Below, in pieces: positions 7,428 to 14,150 of a stretch of DNA of 14,150 nucleotides. Numbering within the stretch: the first letter of the stretch is position 1; the number at the start of each line of letters is the position of its first letter. The stretch comes from Pseudomonadota bacterium. Its GTDB lineage: Bacteria > Pseudomonadota > Alphaproteobacteria > Rhizobiales > Beijerinckiaceae. The notes under the pieces were generated by a model. That model saw only the letters and a program-made list of their open reading frames with translations. It was not told where the DNA came from and searched no databases. A program made the translations under genes and the position numbers. The stretch spans positions 1-14,150 of the forward strand of contig JAFAEL010000235.1 of NCBI GenBank assembly GCA_023423995.1, read 5' to 3'.

Positions 7428-9005
7428 ATGACCGAGCTTGCGATGCATGGTCACGGCGTGCGGGGCATGAAGCCGGAGACGCTTCATTCCTTCTCGGGCA
7501 TCGGGGATCCCGGCAAGTTCGGGCTGATGTTCCCGAACTTGGTCCCGCTCACGGTGGGGGACGACGCCCTCGTCAAGCTCGCCGAGGCGATGAAGGACAA
7601 GCTCGATTCGAAGGGCAATCCGCTCCCCGGCGGAGACAACCCGAACATCCCGGCCGGCTACACCTATCTCGGCCAGTTCGTCGACCACGACATCACGCTC
7701 GATACGACGCCGCTGGACCAGCAGCACGCGGACCCGACGGCGACCACGAATTTTCGAACGCCGGCGCTCGACCTCGATTCAGTGTACGGCGACGGCCCTG
7801 GCATTCATCCGTACCTCTACCAGCGCGACCCGACGGATTTTCATGTCACCGCGAAGCTGCTGATCGGCCACACGGCGGAATCCATCGCGGATCTCCAGGG
7901 CGGCGCAAAGATCCCAGCCCATCCAAACGACCTGCCCAGGAACCAGGTCGGCCATGCCCTCATCTTCGACGAACGGAACGACGAAAACCTGCTGGTCGCG
8001 CAGTTCCACGTCCTGATGCTGAAGTTTCACAACAAGGTGGTGGATCTGCTCGGCACGAAGCAGCCCGGCCTCAAGGGCGCGGCGCTCTTCAAGGAAGCCC
8101 GGCGCATCGTGACCTGGCACTACCAGTGGATCGTGCTGTTCGACTTCGTCGAGCGGCTGACCGAGTCGGGCCTGGTGATGAAGATCAAGCAGGAGGGACG
8201 GCGGTTCTACCGGTTCCGCGAGCGGCCCTACATGCCGGCCGAATTCGCCGCGGCCGCCTATCGGCTCGGCCATTCGATGGTGCGCGAGACCTACAGCCAC
8301 AACCGGGTGTTCAACCCGGTCGACGGGACGATCGGGAACGGCACGCTCGAGCTTCTTTTCAAGTTCACGGGCAAGTCGGGCATCATCGTCGGCGAGCTCG
8401 CCCCTCGACCTCCCGAACCCCCGCTCGCTCCGCAGGAGCGCCTGCCGTCGAATTGGATCATCGACTGGCGCCGGTTCTTCGACATCGAGGGCGAGGGCGG
8501 CGACGATTTCACGTTCAACCACTCGCGGCGCCTCGACCCGCTCATCACGCCGGCGCTCCACCAATTGCCAGGCCTGCGGGACGACCCGACCGAGAACGAA
8601 CGGCGGGAGTTCATCCTGCCGTTCCGCAACCTGCGCCGCGGCGTGCAGATCGGCCTGCCCTCGGGCCAGGACGTCTGCCGCGCCATGGGGATCGAACACC
8701 TCTCTCCGGCCGACATCGCCAAGGGGCCGGATGGTGCCGTCGCGAAGCGGCATGGCCTGCATGAGGCGACGCCGCTCTGGTACTACGTCCTCAAGGAGGC
8801 GGAGCACTTCCACGGCGGAAAGCGCCTCGGGCCCATGGCCTCGACGATCGTGGCCGAGACCTTTCTCGGCCTTGTCCACGGCGACCACGAATCCTTCCTC
8901 TGGCAGCGCTCCAACTGGAAGCCGGAGCTGCCGGCGGCCACGCCCGGTCATTTCACCATGGCCGACCTGATCCGCTTCGTGGGCGACATAAACCCGGTCG
9001 GGTGA
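7428..9005 (+). CDS. Animal-type haem peroxidase (myeloperoxidase/peroxinectin superfamily)
   Basis: A 525-residue protein with all key elements of the animal haem peroxidase fold. GQFVDHDIT (82-90) gives Asp86 (covalent haem ester and calcium site) and the distal His87. NFRTPALDLDSVYG (108-121) is the calcium loop. DERNDE (181-186) gives distal Arg183 and Glu186, matching myeloperoxidase Arg239 and Glu242. RLGHSMVR (279-286) gives proximal His282, followed by HNRVFN. Such enzymes use hydrogen peroxide to oxidise halides, thiocyanate or organic substrates, and some bacterial forms make hypohalous acid. It is a compact single-domain form with no signal peptide, membrane segment or calcium-repeat tail visible, so it is either cytosolic or exported by a leaderless route. 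AAGGGG lies 6-7 nt before the ATG. It converges on the MATE gene with a 10-bp gap. The substrate cannot be told from sequence. Confidence 0.93.
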   Translation: MTELAMHGHGVRGMKPETLHSFSGIGDPGKFGLMFPNLVPLTVGDDALVKLAEAMKDKLDSKGNPLPGGDNPNIPAGYTYLGQFVDHDITLDTTPLDQQHADPTATTNFRTPALDLDSVYGDGPGIHPYLYQRDPTDFHVTAKLLIGHTAESIADLQGGAKIPAHPNDLPRNQVGHALIFDERNDENLLVAQFHVLMLKFHNKVVDLLGTKQPGLKGAALFKEARRIVTWHYQWIVLFDFVERLTESGLVMKIKQEGRRFYRFRERPYMPAEFAAAAYRLGHSMVRETYSHNRVFNPVDGTIGNGTLELLFKFTGKSGIIVGELAPRPPEPPLAPQERLPSNWIIDWRRFFDIEGEGGDDFTFNHSRRLDPLITPALHQLPGLRDDPTENERREFILPFRNLRRGVQIGLPSGQDVCRAMGIEHLSPADIAKGPDGAVAKRHGLHEATPLWYYVLKEAEHFHGGKRLGPMASTIVAETFLGLVHGDHESFLWQRSNWKPELPAATPGHFTMADLIRFVGDINPVG

Positions 9006-9007
9006 GA

Positions 9008-9030
9008 CCGGCGGGTCAGGCCCGCGCCGG
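9008..9030. terminator. Candidate bidirectional hairpin between convergent genes
   Basis: CCGGCGGG (9008-9015) pairs with CCCG and CCGG (9021-9024, 9027-9030) across a 5-nt loop with a two-base bulge. It spans the peroxidase 3' end and the last codons of the MATE gene, as expected for a shared terminator of convergent genes. There is no T-run. Confidence 0.35.
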
Positions 9031-10425
9031 CCCCAAATCGGTCGCCGGCGCCGGCGTGGTCTCGGGCCGCGCGAACCAGACGCCCCGCGCAACCGCTGTC
9101 GCGACCGTGACCCCGTAGGCCAGGAGCCCCAGCGCGAGGGCGACGTAGAGCGCCTCGATGCGGCCAGTGAGCCGCATCGCGATCCAGCCCCCGCCGAGGG
9201 CCACAATCATGCGGAGAAAGCCGCCGACCAGCGGCCAGAGCAGCCGCCCGGCTCCTTGCGACGCGAAGTAGAGCGACAGGCCGATGCCGAAGAAGCCGTA
9301 GAAGGGCCCGACGGCCCGAAGGTACGCGGCGCCGGCATCGAGCATGGCGGGATCGGTGCCGAAGAGGCCCAGCCATGCGCGCGGCCAGATCGCAGCCGCG
9401 ATGCCGACCGTTTCCGTGACCAGGAAGGCCAGGGCGCAGCCCGACCAGGCAACCCTCAGGGCCCTGTCGTGATGGCCCGCGCCGACGCTCGTTCCGACCA
9501 TGGCGACGAGCGGCGCCCCGATCCCGAACACGAGCGGGACGAGGAGGTATTCCAGCCGGGCGCCCGTGCCGAATCCCGCGAGCGCCGCGGCACCCGCCTG
9601 CAGGCCGACGAGCGCCGTCGCGCCGCCGATCACCACGTTGGTCTGGATCGAGGACACCGCCGCCACGGCGCCGATCCGCAGGATGTCCCGGGACAGCCGC
9701 CAGCGCAGGGGCGCGAGGGCGGGCCGCACGACGCTTCGCCCCGCCAGCAGGTACCAGGCGAGGATTGCGGCGCCCGCGACGTAGAAGGCGAGGAGCGCGA
9801 ACCCGCCGCCGGCCACGCCGAGCGCCGGCACGGGTCCCCATCCGAAGATGAGAATGGGCGAGAGGGGCAGAAGCAGCACGACCCCGATGCAGGTCACGAG
9901 CGCGGGCACCAGCATGTTGCCCGTGCCCCGCAGCACGCTCGCCAGCGCGTTCATCACGAACAGGATGGTGTTGCCGCAGAACACGACATTCGAATAGGCG
10001 AGCGCCGCCTCCAGGGATGCGCCCTCGCCGCCCAGGGCCCGGTAGAAGGGCCGTCCGAAGAGGAGCATCGCGACCGAGAAGCCGGCGCCGATCAGGGCGT
10101 TGATGACGATCGCATGGAGGACGAGCGCGTTCGCGTCGTCCCGCCGCCCTCCCCCGAGCGCGCGGGCGACCGCGGAGGAGATCCCGCCGCCCAGCGCACC
10201 GCCGGAGAGCATCTGCATCAGCATCACGCCCGGGAAGACGAGCGCCATGCCGGCCAGCGCATCCGTGCCCAGCTTGCCGACCCAATAGGTCTCGATGAGC
10301 CCCGTCGAGGCCTGGGCCAGCATGACCAGGAGGTTCGGCCAGGCGAGCCGCACGAGCGTCGGCAGGATCGGCGCCTCGAGGAGCGTCCGTGTGCGCGGAT
10401 CGAGCGCGACGCCGGGCGTGCTCAC
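9016..10425 (-). CDS. MATE-family efflux transporter
   Basis: A 469-residue membrane protein with about twelve hydrophobic helices in two similar halves, the MATE fold. Family-typical stretches are LVRLAWPNLLVMLAQASTG (24-42), ETYWVGKLGTDALAG (45-59), and a glycine-rich GGALGGGISSAVARALG segment ending near residue 91. The second half starts with ILRIGAVAAVSSIQTNVV. MATE proteins export cationic or organic compounds in exchange for protons or sodium across the inner membrane. Translation starts at GTG (10425), overlapping the TGA of the upstream thioesterase gene as GTGA, so the pair is one coupled operon. Pairing with a CoA-thioester hydrolase and a divergent MarR regulator suggests export or detoxification of a small organic acid or drug-like compound; this is inference. 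Confidence 0.93.
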   Translation of the reverse strand: MSTPGVALDPRTRTLLEAPILPTLVRLAWPNLLVMLAQASTGLIETYWVGKLGTDALAGMALVFPGVMLMQMLSGGALGGGISSAVARALGGGRRDDANALVLHAIVINALIGAGFSVAMLLFGRPFYRALGGEGASLEAALAYSNVVFCGNTILFVMNALASVLRGTGNMLVPALVTCIGVVLLLPLSPILIFGWGPVPALGVAGGGFALLAFYVAGAAILAWYLLAGRSVVRPALAPLRWRLSRDILRIGAVAAVSSIQTNVVIGGATALVGLQAGAAALAGFGTGARLEYLLVPLVFGIGAPLVAMVGTSVGAGHHDRALRVAWSGCALAFLVTETVGIAAAIWPRAWLGLFGTDPAMLDAGAAYLRAVGPFYGFFGIGLSLYFASQGAGRLLWPLVGGFLRMIVALGGGWIAMRLTGRIEALYVALALGLLAYGVTVATAVARGVWFARPETTPAPATDLGPARA

Positions 10426-10955
10426 GCGCCGGCTTTCGCGGGCGGCAGGTCGAAGACGAGGCAGGTCGTCGATGCGGTCGCGTAGAGGCGGCCTGCGGCG
10501 TCGAAGAGCCGGGCATCGGCGACCCCGGTGGTCCGCCCGACATGCACAGCGCGGCCTTCCGCCGTCACGATCCCTGCCGCCTCGGTGACCGCCCGCAGGT
10601 AGTTCACCTTGATCTCGAGGGTGGTGTAGCCGCGCCCGACCGGCAGGGTGCTGTGCACGGCGCAGCCCATCACGGAATCCAGGATCGTGGCCACGATGCC
10701 GCCGTGGACTGTGCCGATCGGATTGTAGAGGTACTCCGCGGCCTGGAGCTGCATTCGCACGAGGCCCTCATCGACCGTGTCGAGCGTGATGCCGAGGAGC
10801 GCCATGACGGGAGGGGGCGGCAGGTCGCCCGCCATCATGGCCCGCAGGTGAGCGGCTCCGGAAAGGCCGCGGCCTGCCGCCGCAAGCGCCTTCGGGTCCG
10901 ACCAGGTGACGGTACGGCTGCGCTCGCCGGCCTCGCGTCCATCGCTCATCCGCAT
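10422..10955 (-). CDS. PaaI-family hotdog acyl-CoA thioesterase
   Basis: A 177-residue single hotdog-fold protein. The signature is NPIGTVHGGIVATILDSVMG (78-97): His84-Gly-Gly opens the long helix and Asp93 is the expected catalytic carboxylate. TTLEIKVNYLRAV (111-123) and GRAVHVGRTTGVADARLFD (134-152) complete the fold. PaaI-type enzymes hydrolyse acyl- or aryl-CoA thioesters in the cytoplasm, often as relief valves for aromatic degradation. There is a 50-residue N-terminal extension ahead of the domain, a little longer than usual. Two starts are possible: ATG at 10955 (AAGGGG 7 nt upstream) or ATG at 10949 (GGAG 6 nt upstream). It heads the operon with the MATE exporter and is divergent from marR, separated by a short AT-rich promoter region. 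Confidence 0.9.
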   Translation of the reverse strand: MRMSDGREAGERSRTVTWSDPKALAAAGRGLSGAAHLRAMMAGDLPPPPVMALLGITLDTVDEGLVRMQLQAAEYLYNPIGTVHGGIVATILDSVMGCAVHSTLPVGRGYTTLEIKVNYLRAVTEAAGIVTAEGRAVHVGRTTGVADARLFDAAGRLYATASTTCLVFDLPPAKAGA

Positions 10956-10975
10956 CTCCGCACCCCTTCACCGAG

Positions 10976-11009
10976 GAGGTTGCAAAATAAGCGTATATGC
11001 ACCTATATG
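10976..11009. promoter_or_regulatory. Divergent thioesterase // marR promoter-operator region
   Basis: An AT-rich island in GC-rich DNA. On the plus strand TTGCAA (10980-10985) and TATATG (11004-11009), 18 bp apart, form a possible sigma-70 promoter for marR. The stretch GAGGTTGCA (10976-10984) followed by TATGCA (10996-11001) also occurs in the ridA // peroxidase region at 7359-7385 with one base more between the parts. TGCA ... TGCA half-sites here (10981-11001) are a likely MarR binding site, by the habit of MarR proteins to repress their own divergent promoter. Confidence 0.5.
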
Positions 11010-11042
11010 GCGGATGCAAGAGCCAGCGGCGCAGAATGCTTG

Positions 11043-11486
11043 ATGCCTCCCATCACGAAACCTGACTTGTGCAACGCCCTGGCGATCCGCAAAGCGGCTC
11101 GTCACATCACGAGCCACTATGACCGGCACCTCGCGGGGACGGGATTGAAGGTGACGCAGTACTCGGTGCTCGCCCACCTCCAGCGCCTCGGGCCGCGCAC
11201 GATCAACGAGCTCGCCTCCATCATGGCGATGGACCGCACGACGATGGGCCGCAACGTCCGGCCGCTCGAGCGCGACGGGCTCGTCTCCATCACGCCCGAT
11301 CCGCGCGATGGGCGGCGGCGCGCGCTCAGCGTGACGGAGCTGGGCCTGGAGCGTGTGCGTGCGGCCCGCGCCGGCTGGGCCGCCGCCCAGGCCAGGTTCG
11401 ACGAGGTCTACGGCCCGGAGCGCGCGGCAGCGCTCCGGGAAACCCTCGCGGGCGTCACTGCCCTCGATTTCGAGAAGGCCCGCTGA
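11043..11486 (+). CDS. MarR-family transcriptional regulator
   Basis: A 147-residue winged-helix protein. The N-terminal dimer helix (CNALAIRKAARHITSHYDRHL, about 9-29) is followed by TQYSVLAHLQRLG. The DNA-reading helices are RTINELASIMAMDRTTMGRNVRPLERDGLV (about 49-78). The wing is ITPDPRDGRRRALSVTELG with the conserved DPRDGR. MarR proteins are dimeric repressors released by small, often phenolic, ligands or by oxidants. An in-frame ATG at 11007 would add 12 residues; neither start has a clear ribosome site, and I prefer 11043 because 11007 falls on the presumed -10 element. It precedes the MFS gene by 17 bp (one operon) and is divergent from the thioesterase-MATE operon, both likely targets. 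Confidence 0.92.
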   Translation: MPPITKPDLCNALAIRKAARHITSHYDRHLAGTGLKVTQYSVLAHLQRLGPRTINELASIMAMDRTTMGRNVRPLERDGLVSITPDPRDGRRRALSVTELGLERVRAARAGWAAAQARFDEVYGPERAAALRETLAGVTALDFEKAR

Positions 11487-11503
11487 GCGGCCCGGAGGTC
11501 TCC

Positions 11504-12796
11504 ATGCTCTCGAACGTCCTGGCGCCGGCTCTCGCGCGGCGCGGCATCCACTACGGCTGGGTCATGGTGGCCGTGACCTTCCTGGTCATGGTCGCGACCG
11601 CGGCCGCCATGGGCAATCTCGGCGTCTTCCTCGTCCCGCTGCAGAAGGAATACGGCTGGGACACGGCCTCGATCTCCGGCGCCCTCGCGGTCCGGCTCCT
11701 GCTCTTCGGCCTCATAGCGCCTTTCGCGGCCGCGCTGATCCAGCGCTACGGGCTGCGCCGCATCGTGACGGTGGCGCTTGCGCTCGTGGTGGTCGGGCTC
11801 GGCCTTTCCACCCTGATGAGCCAGCTCTGGCAGCTCTGGCTCTACTGGGGCCTGCTCACCGGGCTCGGCACCGGCCTGACCGCCATGGTGCTCGGCGCGA
11901 CCGTCGCGAACCGCTGGTTCACGCAGAGCCGCGGCCTCGTGATCGGCATCCTGACGGCGAGCTCGGCCACGGGCCAGCTCGCCTTCCTGCCGCTCGCCGC
12001 CATGATCGCCGACAATGCCGGCTGGCGCATGGCCATCATCCCGGCGGTGATCGCCTGCGCGGCGGCGGGGCTGCTGATGCTCCTGCTCGGGCGCGACCAC
12101 CCGTCCGACGTGAACCTTCCCGCCTATGGCGAGAAGGCCGTCGCGCCCCCTCCTCCGCCGCCCTCATCCAACCCGTTCAAGACGGCGTTCATCATCCTCG
12201 GGGCGGCCTCGCGCAGCCCGGCCTTCTGGGTGCTGTTCTTCTCCTTCTACGTGTGCGGGCTCTCGACGAACGGCCTCGTCCAGACCCACTTCATCCCGCT
12301 CTGCCTCGATTTCGGCATGCAGAACGTCGAGGCGGCCTCGGTCCTCGCCATGATGGGCGCGTTCGATTTCGTCGGAACCGTGCTCTCGGGCTGGCTCTCG
12401 GACCGGTACGACAGCCGCAAGCTCCTCGCCTGGTACTACGGCCTGCGCGGGCTCTCGCTGCTGTTCCTGCCCATGTCGACCTTCTCCTTCTACGGGCTGA
12501 CGCTCTTCGCGGTCTTCTACGGGCTCGACTGGATCGCGACCGTGCCGCCCACCGTGAAGCTCGCCGGGCAGGAATTCGGGCGCGAAAAGGCAGCGCTGGT
12601 CTTCGGCTGGGTCTTCACCGGGCACCAGCTCGGCGCCGCGACCGCCGCTCTGGGGGCCGGCATCAGCCGCGACGCCTTCGCGAGCTATCTGCCGGCCTTC
12701 TACACGGCAGGCGCCGCCTGCATGCTGGCCGCGATCGCCGTGCTCATGATCCGGCAGGGCGACGCCTCGAAACAGGGGGCCTTGGCCAGAGCCTAG
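11504..12796 (+). CDS. MFS transporter (monocarboxylate/oxalate-formate-antiporter-like)
   Basis: A 430-residue major facilitator protein with twelve hydrophobic helices. Helix 1 starts at HYGWVMVAVTFLVMV (16-30), a typical opening of the MCT/OFA-like group. ANRWFTQSRGLVIGIL (135-150) is the helix 4-5 loop of the same group, and GWLSDRYDSRKLL is the cytoplasmic motif after helix 8. The central loop is rich in proline (APPPPPPSSNPF, 214-225). Members move monocarboxylates, dicarboxylates or related anions; direction and substrate are not predictable. GGAGG is 5 nt before the ATG, and the gene follows marR by 17 bp. A local MarR regulator suggests induction by its substrate or a toxic organic acid. 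Confidence 0.92.
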   Translation: MLSNVLAPALARRGIHYGWVMVAVTFLVMVATAAAMGNLGVFLVPLQKEYGWDTASISGALAVRLLLFGLIAPFAAALIQRYGLRRIVTVALALVVVGLGLSTLMSQLWQLWLYWGLLTGLGTGLTAMVLGATVANRWFTQSRGLVIGILTASSATGQLAFLPLAAMIADNAGWRMAIIPAVIACAAAGLLMLLLGRDHPSDVNLPAYGEKAVAPPPPPPSSNPFKTAFIILGAASRSPAFWVLFFSFYVCGLSTNGLVQTHFIPLCLDFGMQNVEAASVLAMMGAFDFVGTVLSGWLSDRYDSRKLLAWYYGLRGLSLLFLPMSTFSFYGLTLFAVFYGLDWIATVPPTVKLAGQEFGREKAALVFGWVFTGHQLGAATAALGAGISRDAFASYLPAFYTAGAACMLAAIAVLMIRQGDASKQGALARA

Positions 12797-12825
12797 CCAT
12801 TCCGGTCGCTGTTGTGAGCTGATAG

Positions 12826-12850
12826 GCTCCCGGGCGGCCTTTCAGGGAGC
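12826..12850 (+). promoter_or_regulatory. Hairpin containing the modA Shine-Dalgarno
   Basis: GCTCCC (12826-12831) and GGGAGC (12845-12850) form a perfect 6-bp stem with a 13-nt loop, 30 nt after the MFS stop. The 3' arm includes GGGAG, the modA ribosome site. It may be a weak terminator for the MFS gene or a translational switch. I found no clear ModE-type palindrome in the 60-bp gap. Confidence 0.4.
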
Positions 12851-12856
12851 TTGCGG

Positions 12857-13651
12857 ATGACACGACGGGAAGTCCTCGGCCTTTTGGGAGGCGCCGCGGC
12901 TTTGGCCGCCTTCCCGCGCCTCGCGCTCGCGCAAGGCGGGGATGTCGTGATCTTCGCGGCCGCGAGCCTCAAGACGGCGCTCGACGAGATTTCGGCCGCC
13001 TGGACGCGGGACACCGGCAAGCGCGCCCGGATCTCGTATGCGGGATCGAACACGCTGGCCAAGCAGATCGAGGCGGGAGCCCCGGCGGATCTCTTCCTCT
13101 CGGCCGATCTCGACTGGATGGATTACGTGGCCGAGCGCAGTCTCATCCGGCCTGAGACGCGGCTGAACCTGCTCGCGAACCGGCTCGTCCTCGTCGCCCC
13201 GAAGGACTCCAAGGCCGACCTGGCGCTTGCACCAGGGCTCGACCTCAAGGCCGCGCTCGGAGACGGCCGCCTGGCGATGGCCAATGTCGATGCCGTGCCC
13301 GCCGGCAAATACGGTCGCAGCGCCCTCGACAGACTGGGAGCGTGGGCCGGCGTGAAGGATCGCGTCGCGCAGGCGGACAACGTGCGGGCGGCGCTCCTGC
13401 TCGTGGCCCGGGGCGAGGCCCCGCTCGGGATCGTCTACCGGACCGACGCGGCCGCGGAGCCGAATGTCCGGATCGTGGCGACCTTCGCGGAGGACCTGCA
13501 TCCGCCGATCGTCTATCCGGCAGCGGTCACACGGGACTCGCGCAATCCCGATGCGCAGTCGCTCCTCACCTACCTGCGCGGCCCGGCGGCCCGCCAGGCT
13601 TTCGAAAGACAGGGATTTGCGGTTCTCGGACGCCCCTATTCCGGATCGTGA
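12857..13651 (+). CDS. modA: Molybdate ABC transporter, periplasmic molybdate-binding protein
   Basis: A 264-residue periplasmic binding protein. A Tat-like signal MTRREVLGLLGG (TRREVL at 2-7) ends with ALA before Gln26, giving cleavage after Ala25. The oxyanion-pocket regions match ModA: FAAASLKTAL (33-42, Ser37), YAGSNTLAKQIEAGAPADLFLS (61-82, Ser64), NVDAVPAGKYG (143-153) and GIVYRTDA (191-198, Tyr194). It delivers molybdate or tungstate to ModB/ModC for molybdenum-cofactor enzymes. The ATG at 12857 is preferred over the in-frame TTG at 12851 because it places GGGAG 7 nt upstream and starts directly at the signal peptide. The stop overlaps the modB start as GTGA, confirming the modAB operon. 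Confidence 0.97.
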   Translation: MTRREVLGLLGGAAALAAFPRLALAQGGDVVIFAAASLKTALDEISAAWTRDTGKRARISYAGSNTLAKQIEAGAPADLFLSADLDWMDYVAERSLIRPETRLNLLANRLVLVAPKDSKADLALAPGLDLKAALGDGRLAMANVDAVPAGKYGRSALDRLGAWAGVKDRVAQADNVRAALLLVARGEAPLGIVYRTDAAAEPNVRIVATFAEDLHPPIVYPAAVTRDSRNPDAQSLLTYLRGPAARQAFERQGFAVLGRPYSGS

Positions 13652-14150
13652 CGGGCTGGCTCACGCCTGAGGAGTGGACCGCTGTCCGGCTGAGCCTCCT
13701 GGTCGCCGCGACCGCGACGGCCGCGAGCCTCGTTCCGGCGATCCTCGTCGCGCACGCGTTGGCGCGCGGAAGGTTCTGGGGGCGCGGCGCGCTGGACGTC
13801 CTCGTCCACCTGCCGCTCGTGCTGCCGCCGGTGGTCACCGGCTACTTCCTTCTCCTCGGCTTCGGCCGCCGCGGCCCGATCGGCTCCTTCCTGGCGGAGA
13901 CATTCGGCATCGTCTTCGCCTTCCGGTGGACGGGAGCCGCGCTCGCCTGCGCCGTGATGGGCTTTCCCCTCATGGTCCGGGCCATCCGGCTGTCCATCGA
14001 AGCGGTCGACCGCGGGCTGGAGGAGGCGGGCTCGACGCTCGGCGCCAATCCAACCCTGGTCTTCCTCATCGTCACGCTCCCGCTCAGCCTTCCCGGCATC
14101 ATCGCGGGCGCGATCCTCTGCTTCGCCAAGGCCATGGGCGAGTTCGGCGC
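13648..14150 (+). CDS. modB: Molybdate ABC transporter permease (partial, C-terminus outside window)
   Basis: 167 codons are present from the GTG at 13648, which overlaps the modA stop by four bases. Hydrophobic helices lie near 13-38, 47-71, 86-114 and 136-158. HLPLVLPPVVTGYFLLLGFG (54-73) is typical of ModB. The ABC permease EAA loop, which docks onto the ModC ATPase, reads EEAGSTLGANPTLVFLIVTL (125-144), followed by PLSLPGIIAGAI and KAMGEFG at the window end. No frameshift or stop is seen. modC is expected downstream, outside the window. Confidence 0.96.
   Translation, partial: MTGWLTPEEWTAVRLSLLVAATATAASLVPAILVAHALARGRFWGRGALDVLVHLPLVLPPVVTGYFLLLGFGRRGPIGSFLAETFGIVFAFRWTGAALACAVMGFPLMVRAIRLSIEAVDRGLEEAGSTLGANPTLVFLIVTLPLSLPGIIAGAILCFAKAMGEFG

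Noticed and set aside
7428..7490. Possible signal peptide on the haem peroxidase
   Set aside because: The N-terminus is polar (MTELAMHGHGVRGMKPET) with no hydrophobic core or cleavage site, so secretion by Sec or Tat is not supported.
9256..10485. A 409-codon plus-strand open frame opposite the MATE and thioesterase genes
   Set aside because: Antisense shadow with strongly biased Arg/Glu/Gly composition and no hydrophobic or domain structure.
11408..12625. Minus-strand open frames opposite marR and the MFS gene (230 and 153 codons)
   Set aside because: Glu/Arg-rich shadows of a twelve-helix transporter; no start context or family resemblance.
12797..12856. ModE operator or molybdenum-cofactor riboswitch before modA
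   Set aside because: The gap is only 60 bp and shows neither a ModE-like AT-rich palindrome nor room for a riboswitch; only a 6-bp stem is present.

Overview
The window reads as ordinary chromosome of a high-GC alphaproteobacterium, most likely a Hyphomicrobiales member (Methylobacterium/Microvirga/Bosea-like). The basis is the strong GC bias at third codon positions, the bacterial NDUFA9-like dehydrogenase, a stand-alone Bug-type solute-binding protein and the overall gene style; genus is a guess. There are 13 protein genes, two cut by the window edges. I saw no RNA gene, insertion sequence, prophage gene, CRISPR array or attachment site. The longest gene-free stretch is 965-1220 (256 bp), which holds three hairpins and no recognisable ORF.

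Layout. 1-964 (-): start of a polytopic O-antigen-ligase-like protein, C-terminus outside the window. 1221-3754 (-): mmsA (CoA-acylating methylmalonate-semialdehyde dehydrogenase) behind an NDUFA9-like SDR gene, 41 bp apart and probably cotranscribed. 3837-4829 (-): Bug/TctC periplasmic binding protein with a Tat-like signal and no TctAB partners. 4922-5659 (-): aquaporin Z. 5753-7287 (-): a ridA-family gene whose stop overlaps the start of a fold-III PLP D-amino-acid lyase (D-serine dehydratase / D-threonine aldolase family). 7428-9005 (+): an animal-type (myeloperoxidase-like) haem peroxidase, divergent from ridA. 9016-10955 (-): PaaI-type thioesterase overlapping a MATE exporter by four bases. 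11043-12796 (+): MarR regulator and MFS transporter, divergent from the thioesterase. 12857-14150 (+): modA and the start of modB.

How they may work together. The RidA/lyase pair makes biochemical sense: a fold-III D-serine dehydratase releases 2-aminoacrylate, the enamine that RidA proteins hydrolyse. The haem peroxidase shares a 140-bp AT-rich divergent control region with that pair, containing an 11-bp and a 6-bp inverted repeat. A related motif (GAGGTTGCA ... TATGCA) lies in the other divergent region, between the thioesterase/MATE operon and the marR/MFS operon, so one regulator could serve both. ModAB takes up molybdate and is probably an independent unit.

The most noteworthy non-coding signal is a recurrent arrangement upstream of aqpZ, the Bug gene and modA. 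In each, the Shine-Dalgarno sequence forms the 3' arm of a hairpin in the gap behind the preceding gene. It is near-perfect over 34 bp for aqpZ, 9 bp for the Bug gene and 6 bp for modA. No clearly new multi-gene system is demonstrated; the best candidate is the peroxidase // RidA-lyase locus.
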